Source of the DNA: Antedon mediterranea
Lineage: Eukaryota; Echinodermata; Crinoidea; Comatulida; Antedonidae
Assembly (NCBI RefSeq): GCF_964355755.1
Contig: NC_092670.1
Location: forward strand, 2,691,001 to 2,755,000
Direction of reading: 5' to 3'
Length of the DNA: 64,000 nt
Made by a program: the position numbers and the translations under genes. A model generated the notes under the pieces. The model searched no databases. It saw nothing but the letters and a program-made list of their open reading frames with translations, and was not told where the DNA came from. Shown here one piece after another: positions 1 to 11,746 of the stretch (position 1 is the stretch's first letter; every line of letters starts with the position of its first letter).

Positions 1-1025
1 TAATAAAATGAAATCCTCTAATAGATATGAAAAGTGCTAAAAAAGAATAACAAATGCTTGGTAAATTGTAGCAGTGCAGTGAATTCTACTACAAATAGTA
101 TAATTGTGTTGTTATAAATATGTGGATTGGTGGGGGGGGGGGGGGGTTTATTATTCAAAGTGATGTTTTATTGGAGAGGCGTTTATTCAAATGAATACCA
201 TCCTAATAATTATTAATACATTATTTAATTTAATCATCTTTTAAAACTAACTGCCGTGACAGAGTGGGCCCAAGAAAGAAGACATTACGGCTTGCAACAT
301 GGGCAGACATCTCGGTCCTAACGGGACACAGGAAGATAGCCTACAGTTATTCCTGCAAGCTTACTCAATAAAACTCAACTATCGGGATTTCACTCGAAAA
401 ATGTCTTATCATCAAATCTCCCTATGTAATTTTATAATACTATTCCCCACAATATATTCTGATTCTTTATGGCGTATATTTAATTTGATCTTTATTAATT
501 TGCAGTATAATTCCTATTATTTAACTACTGTACCTTCACACACGCGCGGTATGTTTTAAAATAAACAAAAAACTGAAATGGCTATGATTATATCTGATTT
601 TTTTTTCGTCTTCCAAAGGGACACTGTATTGATTGATGGAAAGTGCCTGTTTCCAGTCACCTTTAGGGTCAAATCTATTATTTTAACTGCTCCCTTGTGT
701 ATAAAAGAGAGAAAATATTTGAAACCAGGTTGTTGCAAGGTGAACTTATCTTAAACCCGGAAATTACTATGACCAGGAAGAATTGAAATTGAGATGAAAA
801 TCTAATGTTGAAATCATAAATTGTGTTAAAAAACTCTTTATAATATCTTCCTAATATAGAAATATGGAACAATAGCGTCGCTGTGAACACTAATGTTATC
901 AAATCTACGTTTCGCGGTACATCTCAGATAGATAAGGTAGGTATCCAAGGCGGAGATTTGTTCCGAAGTTTTTGCATTGTGCTCGCCTATGTCAGAATTA
1001 ACCATAATTTATATATAGATAACCA
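1..1025. repeat. Dispersed repeat family R1, copy 1
   Basis: Nearly the same sequence recurs at 62705-63866 in the same orientation. It starts at the CCTCTAATAGATATGAAAAG stretch and both copies end after AACCATAATTTATATATAGAT. Copy 1 has a 16-base G run at about 131-146 and about 50 extra bases after 556 that are absent from copy 2. No coding frame is convincing; the short open frames are shared by both copies but show no recognisable domain. It could be a non-autonomous mobile element or a segmental duplication. Confidence 0.85.
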
Positions 1026-2087
1026 AAAACACACTTTTCCAAACCTTATAATATATACAACCGATTTATTCAAATTGTATTTAAATTTATGTGTAGGATC
1101 ATCAAATAATGACACTTTGTTGGAAATGAAGAGTTTTTTAAGAAGAATGTGCACGAGTGGAGAAATAATACTGTATGAATGAAAGGAAGTAAAGAGAGAA
1201 GCGTTACAGGGGATGATTTTGTGAAATGAAAGTTAATGAGAAAAGAAGCAGAGGCCGGGAATAACATAAACTACAGTAATAACAGAATGGACAGCAATGA
1301 GTTATGAGGAATGCGCATTCCTCTTGATAGGCCTATAATATTGATTAACTCAAATTAATGTTGGAACCAGATGATATGTGTGTTATTTATTTTACAAATA
1401 AAGTGCAACTATTTGCCTTCCTTTGTTTGTTTTAGTAGTTTAAAAAAACTTAAAAATAAATTTAGGAACTTAAAAAGCTCATATTGATTGCTCTATTGAT
1501 GGTTGTGCGGCTAACATTTTAACTTAACTTGAACTTTATTATTGCAATTCATTATATAAATAAATTGAAGTTGAACATAAAATATCGCATATAAAAAATA
1601 CAAAACAAAGCACACAACACCTAATCAAAGATAAACAAGATACATAAAGAACAAATTAAATACACATGCCGGTATTTTACCAGTTCATGAAAACATAATG
1701 GTTTGTAATATATGATTTTGATCTGTTAGTTTTACATAATGGTTAATAAAATTTGCTACTGTATGTATTTTGCAAATTCAAAATCATTCATGATATCACG
1801 AGTATGTATAACAAGCGTTTACATAGTTCATTATGTAAAATCAACATCTAAATGCATTCTTTTCTTTTTTTTTAAATAACCTATACTGCATGTTAATCTT
1901 CTTTTAAGTTCATACTGCGTATGTTTTATTTTAAAACAGTATCGTAATTTTCAAACCGTCCTATTTTTGTATATTTAGGAGGAATTGTGCGTAAATAAAT
2001 ATGAGTCTGAATTAAATAATAAACACTCTTAACTAATGTTATTTCTTTTGCGTAATTAAAATTAATGCGACATCGCGGATATTCAAA
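1026..2087. other. AT-rich noncoding stretch
   Basis: I see no coding exon, RNA gene or clear repeat. Part of it (about 1520-1640) has an ACTTTATTATTGCAATTCATTATATAAA-like character that could be the tail of a retroposon, but this is not supported further. Confidence 0.4.
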
Positions 2088-2173
2088 TTATAATTTTTTA
2101 CTAGGAGATACTTGTTTGGAACTCACTGCTTCACCTGCATCTTGTTCATGTTCATTATTATCATTTAGAAATT
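2088..2173 (-). CDS. Probable last coding exon of the tandem-DED gene
   Basis: On the minus strand an AG acceptor (2175-2174) is followed by two bases finishing a split codon, 27 sense codons and a TAA stop (2090-2088). The translation is hydrophilic and acidic then basic, containing NEHEQDAGEA and ending SPSKKL. The phase-1 start matches the phase-1 end of the exon at 2562-3110, so the two join in frame. Upstream of the acceptor the frame is closed by a stop. There is no polypyrimidine tract worth the name, so the exact start is uncertain. Likely a disordered C-terminal tail. Confidence 0.5.
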
Positions 2174-2561
2174 CTTTCATTATTTTTATATGGTTAATAC
2201 CAGATGATTATTAAAATTATACTATATATTAAATAGACAGTAGAAATCTAAAAAGTAAAAGCCGACAAATTGAAAAGCCTAAGAAATTGTGACGGATTTT
2301 CATGTCGGTTTATATGTTTTCGATTAAAAACTAAAATAAACTTTTGTTACATACATTTTTTTTCATAAATAATTTCAATATAAAGAATACGGTATTTAAA
2401 AAGAATATCTAACCATGTTTAATGGAAGTGATCTCAACGTGTAACAGTTATTATATTTAATTTATTATATTGAATGAAGGTTTTTAGTCATTGAAAACGA
2501 AATCATCACTAAATCTATCTCATTAAAATAAATAGTAAAATGAAGGCAAAGAAATACATAC

Positions 2562-3110
2562 CTGTACTAAGTAGGCCGAGTTCTTTCTGGGCTCGTTCTC
2601 CAAGAAGACGTGCAAACTCATTCAACTCTTTTGGTAAAAGTAGTTTCTTCTCCAATTCAAATATCACATCCCAGAGGCTTTTATTCGGCTTTAGTCTATA
2701 CACTGCTGAAACCCTCCGTACCGCAGCAGGAGATCCAGATTGTCTCACAGCCCGAAAGAGTCGTTCTCGTTCTGGTTTTAACTTATTTTCACCAGTACAT
2801 TTGATATTGTTATCTTCTATATACTGACGTACAAGATGTTCAGCATCTTTTGGGCCGGTTAATCTGGTAATCTCCAGCAAAAGGTTGACATCAGTTGGTG
2901 TAATAACACCACAGCCACCTTTGCTATCGAGCTTGTTGAATAAATCATGAGCCATATATGGTGCATCATTAAGGTCAGCTAGTTGCAGATGATCACCTAG
3001 GCAAAATCTTAACAATTTGTAGTCTTCGCCTTCATAATGCTTACCAAGTTTGGCTTTCAACACTCTAAACTTACTCTCAAGGTCTGACATTTTTCGAAAC
3101 ATGCGTTTGT
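2562..3110 (-). CDS. Tandem death-effector-domain-like exon (host gene, partial)
   Basis: A 549-bp exon bounded by TTTTTGCAG at 3119-3111 and the donor CAG|GTATGT at 2561, with phase 1 at both ends. Its 182 full codons read as two helical death-fold units. The first has the DED-like pattern KLLRFCLGDHL, then HDLFNKLDSKG, then a TPTDVNLLLEITRLTG helix. The second, weaker, contains SLWDVIFELEKKLLLPKELN and ARLLGERAQKEL. DEDs are homotypic adaptor modules in death-receptor, caspase and related signalling. The layout is the same as in the exon at 38082-38594, so the two are probably homologous. The upstream exons are not identified. Domain identity is from pattern, not from a search. Confidence 0.75.
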
Positions 3111-4138
3111 CTGCAAAAACAAATTTTAACATGACGAATATAATCAGGAATATGTTTTATGTTGTATTTTTTATTTTTGCGCTACTTATGTCTGTCTAAT
3201 TGTATGTTACCGTCATGAGCTGGCTACAGCATGTTAGAATTCTATTAGAAGGGGTTCGAACTAATTAATCTGCCAGTAAAGCATTTTTTAGAATTTCATA
3301 TATTTTTAGAAGATCTGTTTTCAGAGCTACAGTCTAAACTGCTCTTTTTATATATAGCTTTAACACACCTCCTAAAATGCCCCTTTTTCACACATTTTGC
3401 AATGATTAACACACATTAGAATGTTACAAATACAGTACACTGTGCCGAGACCACTTAGGACTACATTGTGGTATTCCAATTTCAATGTTTTTGTTGAATA
3501 TTTTATTATTGTATCATCAACCTGTGTTCTTTCTTTAAGGTTTTTTTTTCAATAATAGAAGAATGTGATCAACTGTATCGACTCATTTGTATATAATATA
3601 TCTAAAAAAAAAAACATGTTCCGATCCTTCTTCCTGCTTATTTAGAGATTCAATCCATTCAATCACTATCAATGTTTGGGAATCTTATATTGGTCTATAT
3701 TGATTAATATTAATATAAGCTGAATGACGAATGACAGAACATCATGTCAACGTCATTTGCGTGAACAAGGCTACTGAAAGTAGCTGAAACGTAGCAAGTA
3801 TGTACTTGTCAACTGGTTTAACTAAAAGTTAACCTTTATTTATTTAAATATTCATTGAAACCAGATGAAATTTTTTGAGAATAAGCTGAATTGTTTAAAT
3901 AATCCGCTAATTGATTCTGTATGATCCGTTCCAGAATTCTAGAAACATGAACAATTACAAAATTGTCTATAGTTATTTAAAATAATCACCAAGTCGGATA
4001 CTGTACATCAGTATCAATAATTGTAAATGAAAATGTTTTCTTGGATCATTCCAAGAAAGAAAGAAGTAAATGAAATGTATACATTCTGGATTATTCTTGC
4101 TTGAATTTGAATCTAGTTTTCTAATGGAAAACGTCTGC
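3111..4138. other. Intron or intergenic sequence
   Basis: Upstream of the DED exon on the minus strand. AT-rich, with no exon, RNA gene or repeat that I can support. It ends at the terminal repeat of the nested element cluster. Confidence 0.4.
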
Positions 4139-4327
4139 CCTTACCAAAGCAGAATGCTTAAATAGCCTTCGCTAACCATTCGCTAGGCATTCGAATGCTA
4201 ATTTACAGGTAATTTTTAGAATTTAGGCATTCATGGTTAAAACCACTTAAATGGAATGCTAAGAAAAGTTTCCAAGCATTCTTTAGGAATGCTTACAAGA
4301 GTCAATAAGCATTCAGAAGCTATCCCG

Positions 4328-4484
4328 AATGGCTGGTAGTGTCAATGCTAAAGATCATTGCAAGCATTCGGTGGAGATATTCTGAATGGTAGTGTGAATG
4401 CTAAGAACATTGGTAGCATTCAGGAGATATTTTGAATGGTAGTGTGAATGCTAAGATCATTGGTAGCATTCAGGAACAGATGTT
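4328..4484. repeat. Left subterminal tandem repeat (about 50-57 bp, three copies)
   Basis: Three successive units begin GAATGG and carry GGTAGTGTGAATGCTAAG followed by GGTAGCATTCAG or a variant. The GAATGC/GCATTC words match those of the array near 19.5 kb, supporting a common origin as transposon subterminal repeats. Confidence 0.7.
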
Positions 4485-4604
4485 GAATGGTAAACAGGGA
4501 AATAAGTGAATGCTCAACCAATCAGATCAATCCTCACATACTTCCAAAAAACAAGGGTGTCACGAAAGCTCAGACCACGAAAGCTCAGACCCCCTAAGGA
4601 CCTA

Positions 4605-7256
4605 TAGTCCAGTCAAAAATCACCCTCACCATGGTATAAGAACGTACCCTAATAAAATTTCATCCGTAGGTTCTATGTATATAGGTAATAACATTTCTTG
4701 ATGTTGCGTCTTGCAAAACTTGGGATTTTACGAGAAAATTAGACTTTTATACCCAATTTATAACCGCCTCATGTCGTATTATCGTGTACAGCGAATTCGA
4801 CGAAGCGTGACTAAAATTACGAGACGCCGTTAGCGCCCGTTGAAAAATGCATTAACAAAGCTAAAAACCTACAAAATTAATAGTTTATACAATAATTTAA
4901 ATATAGTTTACAATAAATTGTATAATAAAATACATAACATATAAAGAAAACCCAAGTATAATCTCAAATATTTACAGATATGTGTTTAAAAATGTACAAA
5001 TCAAAATGGCCTTCCATAAAATAAAGTGCGCCCTCACTCGTCATACTTTTATCGGACTTGTATGGATGGTTATCAAGGCATTAATATATGAAACACGATG
5101 CGGTTTGTTAGTTATTGCCTCTGCAAGAGGCAGAATATTATATTTTCACAAATATATTTCTAATTTTTATCATGGAAAAAAAGAATTGTATATATTTAAA
5201 CACATTACAACCTCCAGGATACCATCATGATGGATTAAGTGTATATTTATAGCCTATATCTGCTGAAGCGTAATGATCTACTAGTTTTGCTGGTTTTATT
5301 TTTAGACATTCTTTTTTTTTCACAGCATTACTTGCGTGGATATCACAATGCATTGCATATTTTGAACTATCATTCGCGATTATGATCTTAATTAGTGTAA
5401 GAACCAATCATTTAAGGATAATCCATTTCGTGTAGGCCTATACGAAAGATACTAGGCCCTACCTCAAGTAGCCCTACTTTCACTTTCCAACAATTATTAA
5501 GAGCGTATCAAAGGGGCTGGTTGGCATTCGTCTGAATCAACATTTATCATTTTTCCCTTTCACCCGCCGATGCCCCCACTGCCAATGGGTAGGAGGAGCC
5601 GGTTTGATCCTCTCTGAATCCGTCTGGCCTTCACATCGTACCGATGTGTGAAGTTTGAGCCAATAAACGTCATTCATGACGATTCTTTAAGTTCGAAGTC
5701 GTCTTCCAGAATTCAAAGCATTCTAAATTTAAAGTATTTTCCCGTTTTTCCACCGTTCACATTTCACTAAATAAAAGAAAGTGAGAATGTTGGAGTGTGA
5801 TTCGCGAGAAACGACATACTGTATTACCCAATTCTTCCAATTTTTTAAGACGTGACGTATATTAAATACATTCTAATATAAAGTGTTTTGGTTGAGAGTA
5901 GTCCTACAATTATTATTGGACATTTTATACACAAAAGCATGTCATAAACGATCGGTTCACCTCCACGGCCTGAAAGTTCTCACTTGGGACAAAAAAGTAA
6001 AGTCCAGAACAAAAGTTTTATATGCATTTATTTCAAATATTGTTATCCGCCGAGTCCGACGCATTTTAATGCATTTAAATACAATTTAAAAAGCTTGGGA
6101 GAACACAGTAGTTTAATTTGTTGGCTTATTCAAATGCTTATAAATGACGTTTAAAAGATGTAGGCTATTTTTCCCAAAAGTGAAGATGAACATTAATTAA
6201 TTAATTAAATGTAAAAGAATAACACAGTTATCCGTCAGAAGTCTTCGAACAGAAAGAACCTTCGGTGGCAGGATTACATTTTCTAAAACACGAAATTGTC
6301 TCACACATCATACGATATGGATGCCAATAAACAATTCAAAGAAAATTAAACAAAACTAACAATCACAAGGATTCTTTGTTGCGGATAACCAATGAGAAAA
6401 TATTTCAGAGTACTTTATTAATTTAAATCTTTATTATATCGTATACGCGAAATGGACTGTCATTTAAAAATGATTCTTACTCAAATTAATATTGACTATA
6501 ATCGCGAATAAACAAATGCATTGTGATATCCACGCAAGTAATGCTGTGAAAAAAAGAATGTCCAGAATATAACCAGCAAGATCATTACGCTATAGCATAT
6601 ACAATACGGCGCTTCACTTAATCCATCATGATGGTAGACTGGAGGTTGTAATGTGTTTAAATATATACAATTCTTTTTTTCCATGATAAAAACTAGAAAT
6701 ATATTTGTGAAAATATAATATTCTGCCTCTTGCAGAGGCAATAACTAACAAACCGCATCGGGTTTCGTATTATTAATGCCTTGTATAACCATCATCCATA
6801 CAAGTCCGATAAAAGTATGACGAGTGAGGGCGCACTTTATTTTATGGAAGGCCATTTTGATTTGTACATTTTTAAACACATATCTGTAAATATTTGAGAT
6901 TATACTTGAGTTTTCTTTATATGTTATGTATTTTATTATACAATTTATTGTAAACTATATTTAAATTATTGTATAAACTATTAATTTTGTAGGTTTTTAG
7001 CTTTGTTAATGCATTTTTCAACGGGCGCAAACGGCGTCTCGTAATTTCAGTCACGCTTCGTCGCATTCGCTGTACACAATAATACGACATGAGGTAGTTA
7101 TAAATTGGGTATAAAAGTCAAATTTTCTCGTAAAATCCCAAGTTTTGCAAGACGCAACATCAAGAAATGTTATTACCTATATACATAGAACCTACGGATG
7201 AAATTTTATTAGGGTACGTTCTTATACCATGGTGAGGGTGATTTTTGACTGGACTA
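4605..7256. mobile_element. Foldback element with ~780-bp arms, TA target duplication
   Basis: Ends TAGTCCAGTCAAAAATCACCC and its inverse. The left arm runs to about 5395 and the right arm from about 6480, so most of the element is two large inverted arms. It is flanked by TA on each side, and the right arm of the surrounding Mutator-like element shows the uninterrupted site GACCTAAGATC, confirming both borders. The roughly 1.1-kb centre (5396-6480) holds no open frame with a recognisable domain. A TA duplication suggests mobilisation by a Tc1/mariner- or pogo-type transposase, but the superfamily is inferred only. Confidence 0.8.
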
Positions 7257-7491
7257 TAAGATCACGATTTATACTAAGACCCAACACCTAAGATTACAAA
7301 TATTTATCTTTCGCACCTGCCTTGTATTTTAACTCCCAACATTTATTCTGAATACCACACCTTAGAATTGGCACTTTCATGAAAAAGAATCACATAAAAA
7401 GTAACAAATACATTTTTAAATTGATGATTTTACAGACGTTTTTCTCGCACACAAAATGACTAGCCTACAGTACAGTAGGCCTACCCCATGG

Positions 7492-7775
7492 GCCATGTTC
7501 AATGTTTTTGTTTCTATGGAACGTCAAAAAAGCAAAAATTATATAGAGGGCTGAAAACTCTGTGGAGTCCATCTACAGTGTGGATGGAACAATGTAAAAT
7601 TAAAATTATATGATAATAGTATAATCATGCAAGTACGAAGAAATAAATACTGGCAAATAAATTTTAATTTAAAAATCATGATAAGTTTTTTTGTTTCGTT
7701 TTCTTTCTGTTTTTATACTTGTACTATTATTGTTGCTCTTTTGGCGCTCCATAGAAACAAAAACATTGAGCATGG
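7492..7775. mobile_element. Short inverted-repeat (MITE-like) element
   Basis: About 40 bp at the left (CCATGTTCAATGTTTTTGTT, then TCTATGGAACGTC) is the inverse of the right end at 7735-7775 with a few mismatches. The LTR retrotransposon is inserted right at its end, so its own target duplication cannot be read with certainty. No coding content. Confidence 0.6.
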
Positions 7776-8394
7776 TGTAATATAACGATATACTTTTATA
7801 TTTAAGAAATCGACCTTTGTATCGGAATTCAAATAGGTTCACAAACTTGACCCAGAAAGTCCAGAGGAGAGTTTGTCCAGATGTTTTAATGACCATTTAG
7901 TTTATAATAGAATCCCTGAAGAAAACACTTAGCTTAATTTTGTGACTGTTCCCATCGTAAAACAATTAGATATTGACAGTTTTTAGCAGAGATTCGACAG
8001 GGCCAATTCATCATTGTAACCACCCCAGATAAGATCAATCATTCCCATTTAAACACCCCTGGATCAACTTAGGACCAATCGTTACCCTCACAGATTACGT
8101 AGTGACATATGCAAATGAACCGAGGGCCAATATACTCCCAAGTTTCAGAAGAGCCCAGACACACCTCACAGCCACTTCTTCAGAAGAACATCTACACCTT
8201 ACAGCCACTTCTCCAGAAGCAGACCTACACACTTCACACCTCACCGACAGCATCATTGATCCTCCGTTCCTTATCTATACTTATAGTTGTATATTGTACT
8301 GAAGTATTATACTGAATAAACAATATATGTGTTACGACAGTCAAGCGAGTTAGAGTCTTTCATTAGTACCTCAACAACGCAACAATATATTACA
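7776..8394 (+). repeat. 5' LTR
   Basis: 619 bp, TG...CA borders with short inverted ends TGTAATAT/ATATTACA. It contains AATAAA at 8314-8319, a likely polyadenylation signal. Sequence after it (TGGTGGAAGACCC) sits where the primer-binding site should be; I cannot assign the tRNA. Confidence 0.95.
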
Positions 8395-9116
8395 TGGTGG
8401 AAGACCCAAATTTCATAAGGAACAGAGTGAGAAAACACGAAATAAACACTTAAAAAGACACGAAGACGAAGACAAAAATAACCATATTTGTTTGAAAGGA
8501 GAAAACCAGAAATTTACTTTGACTCAAAAGACAAGCTGAAATTATATTTGAATGAGATCGAGACAAGCAGAAATTTTATCAAATTATTACCATTGGATGA
8601 AGACAAAGAAGATAATCGAGGAAGACACAAAAGACAAGCTGAAATTATATTTGAATGAGATCGAGACAAGCAGAAATTTTATCAAATTATAACCATTGGA
8701 TAAAGACAAAGAAGATAATCGAGGAAGACCCAAGCAGAATCAAAACAGAAGCAAGCGGACAAGAACTGTTTCGTTTGGACACTTTCAACTTCACGCCGTT
8801 TTTTTTTTTCGATCGTTTTTTAACATTTACTTTTTTTGAACATTGATGAACACCTTTCGAATTTTTTTTGAATTCGTTGTTTGAAAAGGTGAACATTGAT
8901 GAGCACTTTAACATTTCTTTAATTCGTTGTTTGAACATTTAAACATTTTTGAACACTTTTTGCTTTCCTTTAATTCATTTTTAATTGGATCCGAAGCATT
9001 TGGGGTAAGTCAAAACCATTTTGATTTTTGATTTGTAACCTTGATTGAAAAGTGAGAGTTTACATATATATACACTAAATTGTTTTTGATATTTTGATTA
9101 ATTAATATTATAAAGT
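8395..9116 (+). other. Retrotransposon leader with ~102-bp direct duplication
   Basis: Untranslated leader between the 5' LTR and gag. A block starting at AAAAGACAAGCTGAAATTAT occurs twice in a row (about 8527-8628 and 8629-8730) with few differences. The 3' half is T-rich. No long frame. Confidence 0.8.
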
Positions 9117-10075
9117 ATGGTCGACGTTGTTGATAACGAAGTAATTTTAAATGAGCCCGTCAATCCTCACCCCGTGCCCCACCTAAGACAAACCGATTTC
9201 CTTCCCAAAAGATATGACGGTTCCATAACCGATCACGACCAATGTAGTGCACACTACTTATCGTTTACCGACTACTGTACCTTGAGGCCCACACTTTAGA
9301 AAACCCTGTAAACAATGCCCAATTAATTAATGTAATAAGTATTTTCAAACGTAGCCTTCAGGGCCAAGCTAGACTCTGGATTGAGGGAAAGCAGTTCGAT
9401 TCACTGGAATCCTTAAAAACCCAATTCATCAACAGGTTTAGTAAAAACAAATCAATCTATGCGCACATAAGAGAATACGATTCAATTACTTACACCACTG
9501 GCGACAACGCCGAAAAACACTTAACCAAAATCAAACAAGCCGCAGACAGAATTGGATACGCTGACCAGCAGATAAAGAATAAATTTATTTCGATCCTTCC
9601 ACCAAAATGTAGAGCAGCTGTAGCCATGTCCACCCCAATCGATGCCACTATTGACAATATCGTAAATAGCACACAAAATTACCTTGACCTTTCCGTAGAT
9701 GATTCCACACGGGAAGTTTCATTCAATATCAATAAGGAAACAGATAATAGTCTGGAATCGCTCCAACATGAGATAAATTCTCTTAAGTTAGATATAGCCA
9801 CAACAAAAAGATCCCTTAATGATGATACTCGACGCTCACGTTCCCCCACCCGAAATTATATCCCAAGACGAAACCGAAGCCCATACAAACCCCGATTCCA
9901 GACCCCACCGACCCCAAGATATAGACAACCTCCCCCAACCTGTTATTACTGCGGGAAACCAGGCCACATAGCAAGGCACTGCCGACAACAAAACCGCTCT
10001 TACGGAAACTATCCCCCGCCATACCCATACCAACAGTCAAACAATTACTACCCTAGCCACCAGCAGGATTTTTAA
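9117..10075 (+). pseudogene. Retrotransposon gag, one frameshift
   Basis: Encodes the structural nucleocapsid/capsid polyprotein. The frame from 9117 stops at 9299, while sequence from about 9285 continues in another frame to 10075, so one small indel separates them. The capsid-like part contains GQARLWIEG and IREYDSIT. The C-terminal part is Arg/Pro/Tyr-rich and holds one CCHC zinc knuckle (CYYCGKPGHIARHC, 9941-9982), the RNA-packaging motif. The indel lies inside the capsid region, so it is more likely a mutation or assembly error than programmed frameshifting. Confidence 0.85.
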
Positions 10076-10087
10076 AAAGGGGACTAG

Positions 10088-11746
10088 ATGCCGCCTATAA
10101 TCTGGCCCCCCCATACTAAATACGACAATTTTAAGGCAAAATACTTAGGGAATTCAGATAATATTGATTTGTTACTTAACGACAGAAATTACGTTAAAGG
10201 AAATTTACCAGATGGTAGAAATGTTTTAACTTTATTTGACAGTGGTTCAACTAGAACTATAATCTCACAATCGTACGTTAATTCCTCACTTTATTTATCG
10301 CGTTTAAAGCCAGTTAAAGTGAACACAACTAAATTTCGATTAGGTAACGGTGACTTCTTATATGCCAACCACTTAGTGCAATTCGAATTATTTATCCAAG
10401 GACACAAATTTAAAATGTCAGCATTAATCGTTAAAAATTTGACAGGTATTGACCTGATACTTGAAACCGAAACATTGTCTGAACTCGACGGTACTTTAAA
10501 TTTTAAGGAAAACACCTTTCGCATTAGACCAAAGATTTTTAGCTTTCGTCCAGTACACAAGATTTTTCTTAAACCCGGTGATACTAAAACAGTTAAATTA
10601 AAAGGAAGGGTTCCCGCCTTCGTACGCAATTCTGATGTTGTTCTACATGCAACCACCCATATTTCAAAACTTTGTCCATCAGATATGTTAGTAAAATTAC
10701 ACAGAGGAGAAACCAACATTGATATCACTAACAACACAAACAGAAACGTATCTCTAAATACACATCAACCTATCGCGAGCCTTCACTTAACCAACCTTGT
10801 AACAGTTACTAACGACCTACCAATAGATAGAATAAAGTTGACCAATGACAACGCAAACAAGTACCCACATTTAGAACGTACAGACCCATTGCTAACTTTA
10901 ACCGAGGAAGAAATAATTAGAAAACAAGTTGATTTAACAGACAGCGTTTTAACACATAGAGAAAAAGAAGATTTGTATAAAACCTTACAACAAAACAGAA
11001 ACGCATTTTCACTTTATGGTGAACTATCTAGCTGCCCAAACTTCAAAGCTGACATACACCTCTCTAATGATGAACCATTTTTTATTCGACCATACTTCGC
11101 GACAGACAAAGACAAACATGTTATTGAGGCCGAATTGAACAAATTAGTCAAATTAGGAATCTTAGCAGTAGGACACCAATCGTATACTTCCCCTGTCCTT
11201 CTTGTTTCAAAGAAAAATTCAAAAGATAAAAGAGTTGTCACAGACTTTCGCTATCTAAATTCCAGGATAAAACGTATTAATCACCCATTCCCATTATTAG
11301 CCGAAACTCTGAAAACAATAGGTAACGCTAATGCACAGATTCTTAGCGTAATTGATTTGAAATCAGCGTTCCACTGTGTACCATTAGCCGAACATGCCCA
11401 ACAATATACAGGTATAGCTTCATATCATGGTGGAAAGCATTATTATTATAAGAGATTAGCACAAGGATTAAACGTTTCACCAGGTATATTTCAAGCAAAG
11501 ATTGACGAAATTTTAAATGAAATCCCAAATTCTAGAGAATTCTGTATCGCCCATCATGATGATATTATTTTATTTAGCCAAGACAAATTTGCTCATAAGC
11601 AGCACCTTGTTTCCGTTTTACAAGCCCTACAATTAAATGGTTTTAGAATTTGTCCAAAGAAATGTAAGTTATTCAAGAATAAAGTGCAATATATGGGACA
11701 CACCATCCTGATTAATTCTTCAGGACACGCATGTATCACGTATTAG
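10088..11746 (+). CDS. Retrotransposon pol, part 1: protease and reverse transcriptase
   Basis: 552 codons. An aspartic protease motif FDSGST lies near residue 51. Reverse transcriptase follows, with VVTDFRYLN, VIDLKSAFH and the catalytic block at about 11552-11563, which reads HHDD rather than the usual YxDD. The frame ends shortly after YMGHTI, the conserved block preceding the RT connection, and the next frame takes over with an overlap (11731-11746). A single-base shift therefore separates RT from RNase H. Usual Gypsy pol is one frame, so this break is probably mutational. Confidence 0.9.
   Translation: MPPIIWPPHTKYDNFKAKYLGNSDNIDLLLNDRNYVKGNLPDGRNVLTLFDSGSTRTIISQSYVNSSLYLSRLKPVKVNTTKFRLGNGDFLYANHLVQFELFIQGHKFKMSALIVKNLTGIDLILETETLSELDGTLNFKENTFRIRPKIFSFRPVHKIFLKPGDTKTVKLKGRVPAFVRNSDVVLHATTHISKLCPSDMLVKLHRGETNIDITNNTNRNVSLNTHQPIASLHLTNLVTVTNDLPIDRIKLTNDNANKYPHLERTDPLLTLTEEEIIRKQVDLTDSVLTHREKEDLYKTLQQNRNAFSLYGELSSCPNFKADIHLSNDEPFFIRPYFATDKDKHVIEAELNKLVKLGILAVGHQSYTSPVLLVSKKNSKDKRVVTDFRYLNSRIKRINHPFPLLAETLKTIGNANAQILSVIDLKSAFHCVPLAEHAQQYTGIASYHGGKHYYYKRLAQGLNVSPGIFQAKIDEILNEIPNSREFCIAHHDDIILFSQDKFAHKQHLVSVLQALQLNGFRICPKKCKLFKNKVQYMGHTILINSSGHACITY

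Noticed and set aside
4982-6741. Open frames mirrored in the foldback arms
   Set aside because: They are the same sequence read in both arms; short and without any domain.
8102-8315. Short frames in the LTRs
   Set aside because: They lie wholly in the LTR and occur identically in both copies; regulatory sequence, not a gene.
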